Source: Lysobacteraceae bacterium
Lineage (GTDB): Bacteria > Pseudomonadota > Gammaproteobacteria > Xanthomonadales > Xanthomonadaceae
Assembly: GCA_027483745.1 (NCBI GenBank)
Contig: JAIXTZ010000020.1
Span: 1 to 14,432 of the forward strand
Length of the DNA stretch: 14,432 nucleotides
Direction: 5' to 3'
In this document: positions 6,156 to 14,269 of the stretch, one piece after another
Position numbering within the stretch: position 1 is the stretch's first letter
Layout of the letters: each line of letters begins with the position of its first letter
Translations under genes and position numbers: made by a program
The notes under the pieces: model-generated
The model's input: the letters and a program-made list of their open reading frames with translations, nothing else
Databases searched by the model: none
Told to the model about the DNA's origin: nothing

Positions 6156-6878
6156 ATGAGCAAAGTCATTCTGGTCACCGGGGCGTCCAGCGGCATCGGT
6201 GAGCGCATCGCGCGGGAAATGGGCGGCGCGGGCGCCCGGGTCCTGCTGGGGGCGCGCCGGGTGGACCGCATCGAGGCGATCGCGGAGGACATCCGCTGGG
6301 CCGGCGGCCTTGCCGAGGCGAGATGCCTCGACGTCACTTGCCGCCGATCGATGAAAGAGTTTGCGGCCTTCGCGGTCGACACGTGGGGGCGTATCGACGT
6401 TCTCGTGAACAACGCCGGCGTGATGCCGCTGTCGCCGATGTCGGCATGCAAGGTCGACGAGTGGGAGCGCATGGTCGACGTGAACATCAAGGGCGTGCTG
6501 TGGGGCATCAGCGCCGTCCTGCCGGTGATGGAGGGGCAGGGTTCCGGCCAGATCATCAACATCGGATCGATCGGCGGCCTCGCGGTGGTGCCGACGGCAG
6601 CGGTTTACTGCGCCACGAAGTTCGCGGTTCGCGCCATCTCCGATGGGCTTCGGCAGGAGAGCCCCCGCATCCGGGTGACCTGCGTCAATCCCGGCGTCGT
6701 GGAGAGCGAGCTTGCGTCGACCATCACCCACCCCGAGACCGCGGCCGCGATCCAGGCCTACCGCGCCGTCGCGCTGCAACCCGGTGACATCGCGCGGGCC
6801 GTCCGACAGGTGATCGAGGCGCCGGATCACGTCGATACGACCGAAATCACCATCCGACCCACGGCCGCGCCGCACTGA
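6156..6878 (+). CDS. Short-chain dehydrogenase/reductase (classical SDR)
   Basis: A 240-residue cytoplasmic classical SDR. The cofactor-binding motif TGASSGIG is at residues 8-15, NNAG at 85-88, the catalytic Ser is S138, and YxxxK is Y151-CAT-K155; the 13-residue Ser-Tyr spacing is standard. The ARR segment after the second strand suggests preference for NADP(H). The C-terminal VNPGVVESEL is the usual substrate-loop start. Translation from ATG 6156 is supported by AAGGAG (6143-6148) seven bases upstream. It is the first gene of a pair with the RidA-family gene (14 bp gap) and divergent from the LysR regulator, which probably controls it. The substrate cannot be read from the sequence; this subgroup often reduces small carbonyl compounds. 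Confidence 0.93.
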   Translation: MSKVILVTGASSGIGERIAREMGGAGARVLLGARRVDRIEAIAEDIRWAGGLAEARCLDVTCRRSMKEFAAFAVDTWGRIDVLVNNAGVMPLSPMSACKVDEWERMVDVNIKGVLWGISAVLPVMEGQGSGQIINIGSIGGLAVVPTAAVYCATKFAVRAISDGLRQESPRIRVTCVNPGVVESELASTITHPETAAAIQAYRAVALQPGDIARAVRQVIEAPDHVDTTEITIRPTAAPH

Positions 6879-6892
6879 GACGGAGCCCCCTG

Positions 6893-7297
6893 ATGAACCC
6901 GATCACCCGACTCAACCCGCCCACCCTGCCGAATGCCGCCGAGCTGGGGTATTCGCAGATTTCGATCGTCGCTCCAGGGCGAATGGCCTACCTCTCCGGC
7001 CAAGTCGCGTGGCGACCTGGCGTAGGCCCCGTTCCCTCCGATCTCGTCGAACAGATGCGGCTCGTGGCCGTCAACGCGAAGGCGGCGCTGGACGCCCTGA
7101 GCGCATCGCCGCGGGACATCGTTATCGCCCGCCTCTACGTCGTCGACCTGACGCCGGAACGACTGGAGCGCCTGATGCCGGCCTTCCTGGCCACCTTCGA
7201 GGGCGCACGGCCCTGCGTCACCGGCGTCGGTGTGGCGGCCTTGGCGACGCCGGATCTGCAGATCGAATTGGAGCTGATCGTCAGGCTGCCCGAATGA
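6893..7297 (+). CDS. RidA/YjgF family protein lacking the usual active-site arginine
   Basis: A 134-residue protein of the RidA/YjgF/UK114 fold, which forms trimers. Family blocks: YSQISIVAPGRMAYLSGQV at residues 20-38, the NAKAALDALSASPRDIVIARLYVVDL helix-strand at 61-85, and the GVGVAALATPDLQIELELIV ending. In canonical RidA (2-aminoacrylate/imine deaminase) an arginine, Arg105 in E. coli, sits four residues before the V-x-V-A strand. My alignment puts V109 there, with R106 three residues earlier. It is therefore likely one of the Rid subfamilies without imine deaminase activity. It starts 14 bp after the SDR stop with GGAG seven bases upstream, so the two are cotranscribed. Its stop is 2 bp from the stop of the convergent DUF885 gene. 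Confidence 0.9.
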   Translation: MNPITRLNPPTLPNAAELGYSQISIVAPGRMAYLSGQVAWRPGVGPVPSDLVEQMRLVAVNAKAALDALSASPRDIVIARLYVVDLTPERLERLMPAFLATFEGARPCVTGVGVAALATPDLQIELELIVRLPE

Positions 7298-7299
7298 CC

Positions 7300-9144
7300 T
7301 CAGCGCGCGCTGGCGTTGGCCGGGTTGTCGAGGAAACGCCACGGCTCGCGCGGCGCCTCGCCCGTGACGCGATCGAACAGGCGTTCACGCAGATGGCGGA
7401 TCGGCATCGAACCCTCGCGCATCACCCGGTCGTGGAACTCGCGCTCGCTCCAGCCACCGCGAGTCACGCGCTCTTCGTGCAACGCGCGGAACTGCCAGCC
7501 GCCGACGAGGTACGCCACTTGGTAGAGGGGGCCATAGTCACCGGCGATCGAACGGCGTACCTCGGCCTTGGCGTTCTCGGGCTCGTGGCCGACGCGATCG
7601 ACGAGCAGCGCCACCGCCTCGTCCGGCGTCATGCGCCCCGATTGCACGCCCAGCGAGAAGAGAATCCGGGCCGCCCGGTGGCTGCGCCAGAACAGCATGC
7701 CCACCCGGTCTTCGGGGGAGACGGCGAAGCCCATGTCGTAGAGGCGGAGCTCCCAGTACAGCGCCCAGCCCTCGGTCCAGAACGGGCTGTCGAAGCCCGA
7801 GCGGTGCTGGCTGTAGCGCTGCGAATACCAATGCTGCAAGTGGTGGCCGGGGATCAGCTCGTGGTGGACCACGGCGCGGGAGAAATGCCGGTTGTTGCCA
7901 CGCAGCGCATTGAGCTTGCGCTCGTGCGGCATGCCGTCGGTGGGGAACGCGACCCACACGTCCTGCCCGCCGAGGAAGAACGGCGCCTGCAGCTGGTACT
8001 CCGGCGTGAGCATCGTCATGCGCCAGTCGCGCTTCGCGCCGTCCGGCACCGTGATCAGGTTGCGTGCCTCAAGGAAGTGCACCGCCTCGTCCGCCAGCTC
8101 GACCACGAGGCCGGGCTGTTCGCCCGGCGAGACATGGCGCTGCTTGACGCGCTCCAGCGCCTCCCGCCAGTCGCGGGCGCCCATCTCGCGGGCGGCCTTG
8201 TCCATCTCGGCCTGGCACCAGGCCAGTTCCTTCTCGGCCGCGGCCATGAGTTCCGCCGGGCTGTAGTCGACGCCCTCGGCGGCGAGCGCCTTGGCGATCG
8301 CTGCGTCGCCGATCGGGTCGGCGCGCAGCGTTTCCGGGTCGGCGGCACCGCCCAGCGTGTCGCGCAACAGCTTGACGTGTGCTTCGAGCTGCTTGTCGAG
8401 GGCGGCGTAAGGCGCGTCGACCCACCAGCTGAATTGCGGGTCGTAGCCGGACTGGTAGACGTGCCAATCCTCGAGCCCGCGACGCAGGGCGGCCGCGTGT
8501 TGCGCGGCGCGTAGGGCGAGGGTGGGGGAGACGTCGGGGGCGCCGTTCTCGGCGGTGAGCCGTTGGGCGCGGGCCTCGAGGTCGCGACGCACGCGTTCGA
8601 GGGTGTCGGCGGCGCGGCGCGGATCGGCCTGACGCAGGTCGCGTCGGTCCTCCAGCAGCGCGACGAGGTGGTCATACCCCGGCAGCAGGCCGCGCACGGC
8701 CTCGTAGCGCTCCTTGGCGAAGGCCTGGGCGGTGGCATCCAGCGACAGATCGCGCTGCAGCAGCAGTCGATCAAGGCGGTCGTCCTGGCTCAGGGCCTCG
8801 GCATCGATGGCCGCCAGTCGGGCCTGCCAATCGGCGACGAGCCCGGCGCGCAGCTGGGCACGGCGCGGCGCGTACAGCGGTTCGCTACCCTCGTCGACCA
8901 GGGAACGCACGTGTTCGAGCGCCTCGCGGTCGGCGCGGTAGCGGGTGATCAGCGGGCGAAGCCGGGACGCCTGCTCCTCCGGAATGGCCGAGATCAGCGG
9001 CGGCGCGAAGAGGGCCGGCTCGATGGTGATCGAAGCCGGTTCAGGCCGGGCGGATGCGACCTCAGCGCTTCGGGCCGGAGCGCCCTGCGGCGCACTCGCG
9101 CACAGGGCGGCCAGCATGGCGAGCGTCAGGGGGCGAAGCGTCAT
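7300..9144 (-). CDS. Secreted DUF885-family metallopeptidase
   Basis: A 614-residue DUF885 protein, a zinc-metallopeptidase family related in fold to M3/M32 gluzincins. A signal peptide is present ([18 protein letters not shown], hydrophobic core then Ala-rich), with a possible signal peptidase I site after S26. The Cys in its core is preceded by Leu and does not make a good lipobox. The zinc motif is H428-E-L-I-P-G-H434, preceded by another His, and the third ligand is E458 in TEGWALYWE, the family hallmark. The middle (100-400) is helical. It probably acts on peptides in the periplasm or outside the cell. The ATG at 9144 overlaps the sufE stop by 4 bp and has GGAGA six bases upstream. A longer in-frame extension to 9927 runs antisense-frame through sufE and is rejected. 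Confidence 0.9.
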   Translation of the reverse strand: MTLRPLTLAMLAALCASAPQGAPARSAEVASARPEPASITIEPALFAPPLISAIPEEQASRLRPLITRYRADREALEHVRSLVDEGSEPLYAPRRAQLRAGLVADWQARLAAIDAEALSQDDRLDRLLLQRDLSLDATAQAFAKERYEAVRGLLPGYDHLVALLEDRRDLRQADPRRAADTLERVRRDLEARAQRLTAENGAPDVSPTLALRAAQHAAALRRGLEDWHVYQSGYDPQFSWWVDAPYAALDKQLEAHVKLLRDTLGGAADPETLRADPIGDAAIAKALAAEGVDYSPAELMAAAEKELAWCQAEMDKAAREMGARDWREALERVKQRHVSPGEQPGLVVELADEAVHFLEARNLITVPDGAKRDWRMTMLTPEYQLQAPFFLGGQDVWVAFPTDGMPHERKLNALRGNNRHFSRAVVHHELIPGHHLQHWYSQRYSQHRSGFDSPFWTEGWALYWELRLYDMGFAVSPEDRVGMLFWRSHRAARILFSLGVQSGRMTPDEAVALLVDRVGHEPENAKAEVRRSIAGDYGPLYQVAYLVGGWQFRALHEERVTRGGWSEREFHDRVMREGSMPIRHLRERLFDRVTGEAPREPWRFLDNPANASAR

Positions 9145-9608
9145 GCGGGGTCTCCGGCGCGATGTGCAGTGTCCTGGATGAAGGCAAGCAGGGCCGCGAG
9201 GCCGTTGCTGCGGGTCGGCGACAGATGTTTGGCGAGGCCGATGTCGGCGATGTAGTCCGGCGTCGTCGCGAGGATCTCGGCCGCGCTCCGGCCGGAGTAG
9301 ACGCGCAGGGCCAGGTACACCAGCCCGGACACGATCGACGAATCGCTGATGGCGTGGAAATCCAGCCGGGCGGCGTTGCCCCGGGCCACGATCCAAACCT
9401 TCGATTGGCAGCCGAGCAGCCGGTGCTCCTCGGTCTTCCACGCCTCGGGCAGGTCGGGCAGCTTGCGGCCCAGGTCGATCAGGTACTGATAGCGCTCGGT
9501 CCAGTCGCCGAAGAAGCCGAACTCTTCGGCGATGGCGGCCTGGGCCTCGGCCGTCGTGGTTTCGATCGGGAAAGGCGACGAGGGGGCCGTCACGGCGGGG
9601 GCGCTCAT
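9141..9608 (-). CDS. sufE: SufE family sulfur acceptor protein
   Basis: A 155-residue SufE. It accepts persulfide sulfur from a cysteine desulfurase (SufS or CsdA) and passes it to the Fe-S assembly scaffold. The active cysteine is C67 in [11 protein letters not shown], and the closing segments [18 protein letters not shown] and LLAFIQ match the family. There are about 16 extra residues before the [20 protein letters not shown] region, in line with many free-standing SufE proteins. No sufS or sufBCD is visible in the window. It overlaps cysS upstream and the DUF885 gene downstream by 4 bp each (ATGA), so it is translationally coupled in a minus-strand operon. Pairing with cysS is a cysteine/sulfur theme but may be coincidental. 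Confidence 0.93.
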   Translation of the reverse strand: MSAPAVTAPSSPFPIETTTAEAQAAIAEEFGFFGDWTERYQYLIDLGRKLPDLPEAWKTEEHRLLGCQSKVWIVARGNAARLDFHAISDSSIVSGLVYLALRVYSGRSAAEILATTPDYIADIGLAKHLSPTRSNGLAALLAFIQDTAHRAGDPA

Positions 9609-11017
9609 GCGCGCTTCCTCGACCAGCGCACGCCCTGCGGCGTGTCCTCGAGGACGATGCCGGTTCTGGCGAGCTCATCGCGGATCGCATCGGCGCGGGC
9701 GAAATCCTTCGCCTTCTTGGCGGCGCTGCGTTCGGCGACGAGGGCATCGATGCGCGCGTCGTCGTCGTTGGCCGTGCCCTTGCCGAACCAGGCCTCCGGG
9801 GGCTGCTGGAGCAGGCCCAGCGCGGCGCCCGCGCCGAGCAGGTCGGCCTTGGCGGTCCGGCAGGCGGCCGCGGCCTGGGCCTTCGCGGTGCCTTCGGCGG
9901 CGTGCGCCCACGCGTTCCGCGCCGCACGGGCGTCGCCGGCGAGGCGGGAGAGTTCGGCGAGCGCCGCCGGGGTGTTCAGGTCGTCGGCGAGGGCGGCCTC
10001 GATGGCCTCCGGCAGCACCGGGGCGGCGTCGATGTCGACGAGGTCGCGCAGGGTGCCATAGAGGCGGTCCAGCGTGTTGATGCACTGGTCGATCAGGGCC
10101 GGCGACCAGTCGAGCGGCTGGCGGTAATGGGCCGAGAGCAGGGCATAGCGCAGGGCCTCGGCCGGGTAGTCCTTCAGCAGCTCATGCACGGTGCGGATGT
10201 TGCCGACCGACTTCGACATCTTGCTGCCGTCGAAGGTCAGCATGCCGTTGTGCAGCCACCAGCGGGCGAAGGTCGTGCCGCTGGCGCATTGGCTCTGGGC
10301 GATCTCGTTTTCGTGGTGCGGGAACTGCAGGTCGACGCCGCCGGCATGGATGTCGATGGTGTCGCCGAAGTGCGCGTGGCACATCGCCGAGCACTCGATA
10401 TGCCAGCCCGGGCGGCCGCGGCCCCAGGGCGACTCCCAGCCCGGGAGTTCCGGGGTGCTGGGCTTCCAGAGGACGAAGTCGCCGCCCTCGCGCTTGTAGG
10501 GCGCCACCTCGACGCGGGCACCCGCCAGCATTTCATCCGTGCTGCGGCGGGAGAGGGCGCCGTACTGGGCGTAGGTCGAGACCTGGAACAGCACGTGGCC
10601 GTCGGCGGCGTAGGCGTGCCCCTTGGCGATCAGGCGCTCGATCATCGCGATGATGTCGGCGATGTGGTGCGTGGCATGCGGCTCGATGTCCGGCAGCTTC
10701 ACCCCCAAGGCGCCCATGTCTTCGCGATAGATCGCGGCGAACTTCTCGGTGATCGTCGTGATCGGCACCTGCTGCTCGATGGCCGCCTGGTTGATCTTGT
10801 CGTCGACGTCGGTGATGTTCCGGGCGTAGACCACCTTCGGATAGTGGCGGCGCAGCAGGTCGGCCAGGACACCGAACACGACCGGGCCGCGCGCGTTGCC
10901 GATGTGCGCGTAGTTGTAGACCGTCGGGCCGCAGACGTACATCGTCACGCGCTCCGCGTGGGCCGGCTGGAAGTCCTCGACCTGTCGGGAAAGGCTGTTG
11001 AAGAGACGGATCGCCAC
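9605..11017 (-). CDS. cysS: Cysteinyl-tRNA synthetase
   Basis: A 470-residue class I aminoacyl-tRNA synthetase that charges tRNA-Cys. Signatures: zinc ligand C29 in YVCGPTVYN, the HIGH-type motif H38-[14 protein letters not shown], the zinc-site HIECSAM and FPHHENE, and KMSKS at 266-270. The C-terminal helical anticodon-binding part ends with [14 protein letters not shown]. Length matches E. coli CysRS (461). The GTG at 11017 is used because it puts the protein start at AIRLFNSL, with GAGG five bases upstream; longer in-frame readings start beyond the promoter. The stop overlaps the sufE ATG by 4 bp. It is the first gene of the cysS-sufE-DUF885 operon. Confidence 0.95.
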   Translation of the reverse strand: MAIRLFNSLSRQVEDFQPAHAERVTMYVCGPTVYNYAHIGNARGPVVFGVLADLLRRHYPKVVYARNITDVDDKINQAAIEQQVPITTITEKFAAIYREDMGALGVKLPDIEPHATHHIADIIAMIERLIAKGHAYAADGHVLFQVSTYAQYGALSRRSTDEMLAGARVEVAPYKREGGDFVLWKPSTPELPGWESPWGRGRPGWHIECSAMCHAHFGDTIDIHAGGVDLQFPHHENEIAQSQCASGTTFARWWLHNGMLTFDGSKMSKSVGNIRTVHELLKDYPAEALRYALLSAHYRQPLDWSPALIDQCINTLDRLYGTLRDLVDIDAAPVLPEAIEAALADDLNTPAALAELSRLAGDARAARNAWAHAAEGTAKAQAAAACRTAKADLLGAGAALGLLQQPPEAWFGKGTANDDDARIDALVAERSAAKKAKDFARADAIRDELARTGIVLEDTPQGVRWSRKRA

Positions 11018-11049
11018 GTTGCCTCGGGACTGTCTGAACACGGTTTTCG

Positions 11050-11077
11050 AGTGTATCAACCGGCCCGTGCGGCTTAA
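11050..11077 (-). promoter_or_regulatory. Candidate extended -10 promoter for cysS
   Basis: On the minus strand TTAAGC (plus 11072-11077) and TACACT (plus 11050-11055) are 16 bp apart, and TGA precedes the hexamer, making an extended -10 TGnTACACT. Transcription would start near 11043, about 26 bases before the cysS GTG. The -35 is weak, which is common with an extended -10. Confidence 0.4.
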
Positions 11078-11148
11078 CGAAAATCTTAGGCCTCGGTTCA
11101 GCCGTCCGATGCTGGAATCCGGGGTGTCTGATCGCTCCGGAGCCCTTG

Positions 11149-11709
11149 ATGATCCGCACCCCGCGCCACGCTTTGGTTCTTGCTGCCTTCGCCGCTTCAG
11201 GGGCTGCTTCGGCCCAGTATCGCGACGACTACGCGCCGGCTTATGCCTCGGGCCAGGAGAACGTGTCCTATGCCTATGCACAGGTCACGCGTGTCGACCC
11301 CATCTACGAGACGGTCCGCACCCGCGTCCCCGAAGAGGTTTGCGGCGGCGAGGAAGTTCGCGAAGTCCGCCGCTCGAACGGCGGCACCGTGGTCGGCGCC
11401 CTCGTCGGTGCGGCCCTCGGCAACACGGTGGGCAGTGGCGATGGCCGCCAGGCGGCCACGGTCGCCGGTGCGGTGATCGGCGGTGCCATCGGGCGTAACG
11501 CCGACAAAAACAATGAACGGGTCGTTGTGCGCGACGCCGGCTGCCGCGTGGTGGACGTGGAGCGCGAGCAGCGCCGCGTCGCATCGTATGACGTCGAGTA
11601 CGTCCACCAGGGGCAGACCTACATGTCCCGACTCCCTTATGACCCGGGTGACCGCCTCCGTGTGCGGGTGTCGGTCCAGCCGGTCGACGAGGGCACGGCC
11701 TACCGTTGA
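11149..11709 (+). CDS. Exported glycine-zipper 2TM-domain protein
   Basis: A 186-residue envelope protein. Residues 1-22 are a signal peptide ending ASA, with cleavage likely before Q23. There is no lipobox cysteine, so unlike SlyB/Pcp it is probably not a lipoprotein. A glycine zipper spans residues 79-115 ([14 protein letters not shown] and [10 protein letters not shown]), the hairpin of small residues typical of the Gly-zipper/Rick_17kDa group. Cysteines C65 and C132 flank it and could form a disulfide in the periplasm. The Arg-rich C-terminus ([10 protein letters not shown] to VSVQPVD) is predicted beta. The ATG at 11149 has GGAG six bases upstream; a TTG directly before it is ignored. 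It is divergent from cysS. The family is linked to outer-membrane integrity and stress, but the precise role is unknown. Confidence 0.87.
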   Translation: MIRTPRHALVLAAFAASGAASAQYRDDYAPAYASGQENVSYAYAQVTRVDPIYETVRTRVPEEVCGGEEVREVRRSNGGTVVGALVGAALGNTVGSGDGRQAATVAGAVIGGAIGRNADKNNERVVVRDAGCRVVDVEREQRRVASYDVEYVHQGQTYMSRLPYDPGDRLRVRVSVQPVDEGTAYR

Positions 11710-11739
11710 GCCCCGGGGCCCCCGTTCTCCCGGCTCCCG

Positions 11740-11761
11740 ATGGCGCCCGAGAGGGCGCCAT
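11740..11761 (+). terminator. Strong hairpin after the glycine-zipper gene
   Basis: ATGGCGCCC (11740-11748) and GGGCGCCAT (11753-11761) form a perfect 9-bp stem closed by a GAGA (GNRA) tetraloop, starting 30 bases after the stop codon. Only TGCG follows, with no T-tract. It is likely a terminator or a 3'-end stabilising hairpin. Confidence 0.5.
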
Positions 11762-11944
11762 TGCGCGTCCGGGGCTTGCGCGACGCCCCCCTCTCTGCGA
11801 CCCTTCGCCCCCATGTTCACCTTCCTGCCCGCCTTTGGCGTCCTCAGCTCGGCCTATATGGCTGCCGGGATGACGTCTCGTGCGCGCCGACCGGAATCCC
11901 GCCACGCCGCTGGGTAACCGGTTCGTTTCGTCGTTTTGAAACCA
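11762..11944 (+). other. Non-coding stretch between the glycine-zipper gene and the argF' leader hairpin
   Basis: The gene-free interval from 11710 to 12020 is 311 bp, and this is the part between its two hairpins. It holds a possible weak promoter (TTTGGC at 11834-11839, TATATG at 11855-11860, spacer only 15 bp). It also holds a 34-codon open frame, ATG 11813 to TAA 11917, starting MFTFLPAFGVL, with no ribosome binding site. I cannot assign either with confidence. No ArgR-type AT-rich box is seen. Confidence 0.3.
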
Positions 11945-11979
11945 CCAACGCCCAGCCTCGAGCTGGGCGTTGGCGTTTT
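11945..11979 (+). terminator. Strong intrinsic terminator or attenuator just upstream of argF'
   Basis: CCAACGCCCAGC (11945-11956) and GCTGGGCGTTGG (11962-11973) form a perfect 12-bp stem with a CTCGA loop, followed by CGTTTT. This is the strongest hairpin in the window. It lies only 41 bp before the argF' ATG, which leaves little room for a complete promoter downstream of it. It therefore either ends an upstream transcript (a leader or small RNA) or acts as an attenuator in the arginine operon leader. Confidence 0.65.
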
Positions 11980-12020
11980 GCGTCCCGTCTTTCCAATTGC
12001 CGCCCTTTGGAGCCCCACCG

Positions 12021-13031
12021 ATGAAGCACTTCCTGAACACCCAGGACTGGTCCCGCGCCGAGCTCGACGCCGTGCTCGACGAGGCCGCGGCCTTCAAGGC
12101 CTCGAAGTTCGGCCAGCAGATGGCCGGCAAGAGCATCGCCCTAGTGTTCTTCAACCCCTCGCTGCGTACGCGCACCAGCTTCGAGATCGGTGCGACGCAG
12201 ATGGGCGGCCACGCCGTGGTGCTGGCGCCGGGCAAGGACGCGTGGCCCATCGAATTCGATCTCGGCACGGCGATGGATGGCGAGACCGAGGAGCACATCG
12301 CCGAAGTGGCGAAGGTGCTCTCGCGCTACGTCGACCTCATCGGTGTGCGGGCATTCCCCAAGTTCGTCGACTGGTCGATGGACCGGCAGGACAAGGTGCT
12401 GGCGGGTTTCGCGAAGTACGCGACGGTGCCGGTGATCAACCTCGAAACCATCACCCACCCTTGCCAGGAGCTGGCCCACGCGCTGGCGCTGCGCGAGCGC
12501 TTCGGCAAGGACCTGCGCGGTCGCAAGTACGTGCTGACCTGGACCTACCACCCGAAGGCGCTCAACACGGCGGTTGCGAACTCGGCGCTCACCATCGCCA
12601 CGCGCCTCGGCATGGACGTGACCCTGCTGTGCCCGAACGAGCAGTACCTGCTGGACGAGCGCTACATGGGCTGGGCGCAGCAGAACGTCGCCGAGAGCGG
12701 CGGCTCGCTGCAGGTGTCGCATGACATCGATGCGGCTTACCGCGACGCCGACGTGGTCTACGCCAAGAGCTGGGGCGCGCTGCCCTTCTTCGGCCACTGG
12801 GCCGACGAGAAGCCCATGCGCGACGAGTACAAGCACTTCATCGTCGACGAACGGAAGATGGCCCTGACCCGCGACGGCGGGAAGGGCCTGTTCTCGCACT
12901 GCCTGCCGCTGCGCCGCAACGTCAAGGCCACCGACGGCGTGATGGACTCGCCGAACTGCATCGCCATCGACGAAGCCGAGAACCGCCTGCACGTGCAGAA
13001 GGCCGTGATGGCCCGCCTGCTGCGCGGTTGA
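12021..13031 (+). CDS. argF': N-acetylornithine carbamoyltransferase (AOTCase)
   Basis: A 336-residue AOTCase of the Xanthomonas type (about 339 there). It transfers the carbamoyl group from carbamoyl phosphate to N-acetyl-L-ornithine, giving N-acetylcitrulline, in place of ordinary ornithine carbamoyltransferase. Signs: the carbamoyl-phosphate motif [14 protein letters not shown]90 in the TEEHIAE segment, equivalent to the Glu that marks acetylornithine rather than succinylornithine specificity; [23 protein letters not shown]; and [10 protein letters not shown] (H293 to K302), whose lysine is reported as carboxylated in the Xanthomonas enzyme. The ATG at 12021 has GGAG eight bases upstream. 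It heads the argF'-argG-argE operon, with argG following after 47 bp. Confidence 0.95.
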   Translation: MKHFLNTQDWSRAELDAVLDEAAAFKASKFGQQMAGKSIALVFFNPSLRTRTSFEIGATQMGGHAVVLAPGKDAWPIEFDLGTAMDGETEEHIAEVAKVLSRYVDLIGVRAFPKFVDWSMDRQDKVLAGFAKYATVPVINLETITHPCQELAHALALRERFGKDLRGRKYVLTWTYHPKALNTAVANSALTIATRLGMDVTLLCPNEQYLLDERYMGWAQQNVAESGGSLQVSHDIDAAYRDADVVYAKSWGALPFFGHWADEKPMRDEYKHFIVDERKMALTRDGGKGLFSHCLPLRRNVKATDGVMDSPNCIAIDEAENRLHVQKAVMARLLRG

Positions 13032-13078
13032 GCCGCCGACCGACAAGAACCCCTGTTTTCCTCTCGAGCATCCGAACC

Positions 13079-14269
13079 ATGTCCAAGAAAATCGTCCTCG
13101 CCTTCTCCGGCGGCCTCGACACCAGCTTCTGCGTCCCCTACCTGCAGGAACGCGGCTGGGAAGTGCACACCGTGTTCGCCGACACCGGCGGCGTCGACGC
13201 TGAGGAGAAGGCGTGGATCGAAGCTCGCGCCCATGAACTGAAGGTGGCGAGCCACGTCACGGTCGATGGTGGCCCGGCCATCTGGGCCGGCTTCGTGAAG
13301 CCCTTCGTCTGGGCGGGCGAGCCCTACCAGGGCCAGTACCCGCTGCTGGTCTCCGACCGTTACCTGATCGTTGAGGCCGCGCTGAAGCGCTGCGCCGAGC
13401 TGGGCACGAAGGCCATCGCGCACGGCTGCACCGGTATGGGCAACGACCAGGTGCGCTTCGACCTCGCCATCAAGGCGCTGGGCGACTACGAGATCGTGGC
13501 GCCGATCCGCGAGATCCAGAAGGAACACAAGGAGGTCCGCGCCTACGAGCAGGCCTACCTCGAGGCCCGCGGCTTCGGCGTGCGCGCCAAGCAGAAGAGC
13601 TACACGATCAACGAGAACCTGCTCGGCGTGACGATGAGCGGCGGCGAGATCGACCGCTGGGAAGCGCCGGGCCCGGGCGCCAAAGGCTGGTGCGCACCGC
13701 GCAGCGAATGGCCGACCACGCCGCTGGAGCTGACGCTGGGCTTCCAGAACGGCGAGGCCATCACGCTCAATGGTGACGCCCTGCCGGGCCACGTGATCCT
13801 CGCCAAGCTCAATGCGGCGCTGGCGCCCTACGGCGTGGGCCGCGGCCTGTATACCGGCGACACGACGATCGGCCTCAAGGGGCGGATCATCTACGAAGCC
13901 CCGGGCCTTGCGGCACTGCTCACTGCGCATCGCGCGCTGGAAGAAGCCGTGCTCACCAAGAACCAGAACCGCTTCAAGCCCGAGATCGGCCGCAAGTGGA
14001 CCGAGCTGGTCTACGAGGGCTTCTTCCATGACCCGCTGAAGACCGACGTGGAAGCCTTCCTCGCCTCGTCGCAGCGCACCGTCAACGGCACGGTGACGCT
14101 CCGTACCGAGGGCGGCCGCGTGGACGCGGTGGCCATCCAGTCGCCGCACATCCTCAACGCCAAGGGCGCGACCTACGCGCAGGCTGCCGACTGGGGCGTG
14201 GCCGAAGCCGAGGGCTTCATCCGCCTGTACGGCATGAGCAGCACGCTGTGGGCCGAGGTGAACCGGTGA
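13079..14269 (+). CDS. argG: Argininosuccinate synthase
   Basis: A 396-residue argininosuccinate synthase. It joins citrulline and aspartate with ATP hydrolysis to AMP and diphosphate, the penultimate step of arginine synthesis. The N-terminal PP-loop AFSGGLDTS is at residues 8-16. [33 protein letters not shown] and the C-terminal [20 protein letters not shown] follow in family order. Length matches the shorter bacterial form (~400) rather than the 447-residue E. coli form. The ATG at 13079 is preferred over an in-frame upstream ATG at 13028, which overlaps the argF' stop, because the family starts directly at [11 protein letters not shown]. The ribosome binding site is weak, so coupling to argF' translation is plausible. 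The stop overlaps the argE GTG by 4 bp. Confidence 0.96.
   Translation: MSKKIVLAFSGGLDTSFCVPYLQERGWEVHTVFADTGGVDAEEKAWIEARAHELKVASHVTVDGGPAIWAGFVKPFVWAGEPYQGQYPLLVSDRYLIVEAALKRCAELGTKAIAHGCTGMGNDQVRFDLAIKALGDYEIVAPIREIQKEHKEVRAYEQAYLEARGFGVRAKQKSYTINENLLGVTMSGGEIDRWEAPGPGAKGWCAPRSEWPTTPLELTLGFQNGEAITLNGDALPGHVILAKLNAALAPYGVGRGLYTGDTTIGLKGRIIYEAPGLAALLTAHRALEEAVLTKNQNRFKPEIGRKWTELVYEGFFHDPLKTDVEAFLASSQRTVNGTVTLRTEGGRVDAVAIQSPHILNAKGATYAQAADWGVAEAEGFIRLYGMSSTLWAEVNR

Noticed and set aside
7009..8514. A 501-residue plus-strand open frame through ridA and the DUF885 gene
   Set aside because: It lies out of frame with ridA and antisense to a clear metallopeptidase with intact HExxGH-type motif; shadow of high GC.
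9145..9927. An in-frame N-terminal extension of the DUF885 gene to 875 residues
   Set aside because: It runs through sufE and the end of cysS in another frame, has Arg/Pro-rich shadow composition, and would bury the signal peptide that starts at 9144.
12758..14149. A 463-residue minus-strand open frame opposite argG and argF'
   Set aside because: argF' and argG are unmistakable on the plus strand; the antisense frame is a high-GC shadow without motifs.
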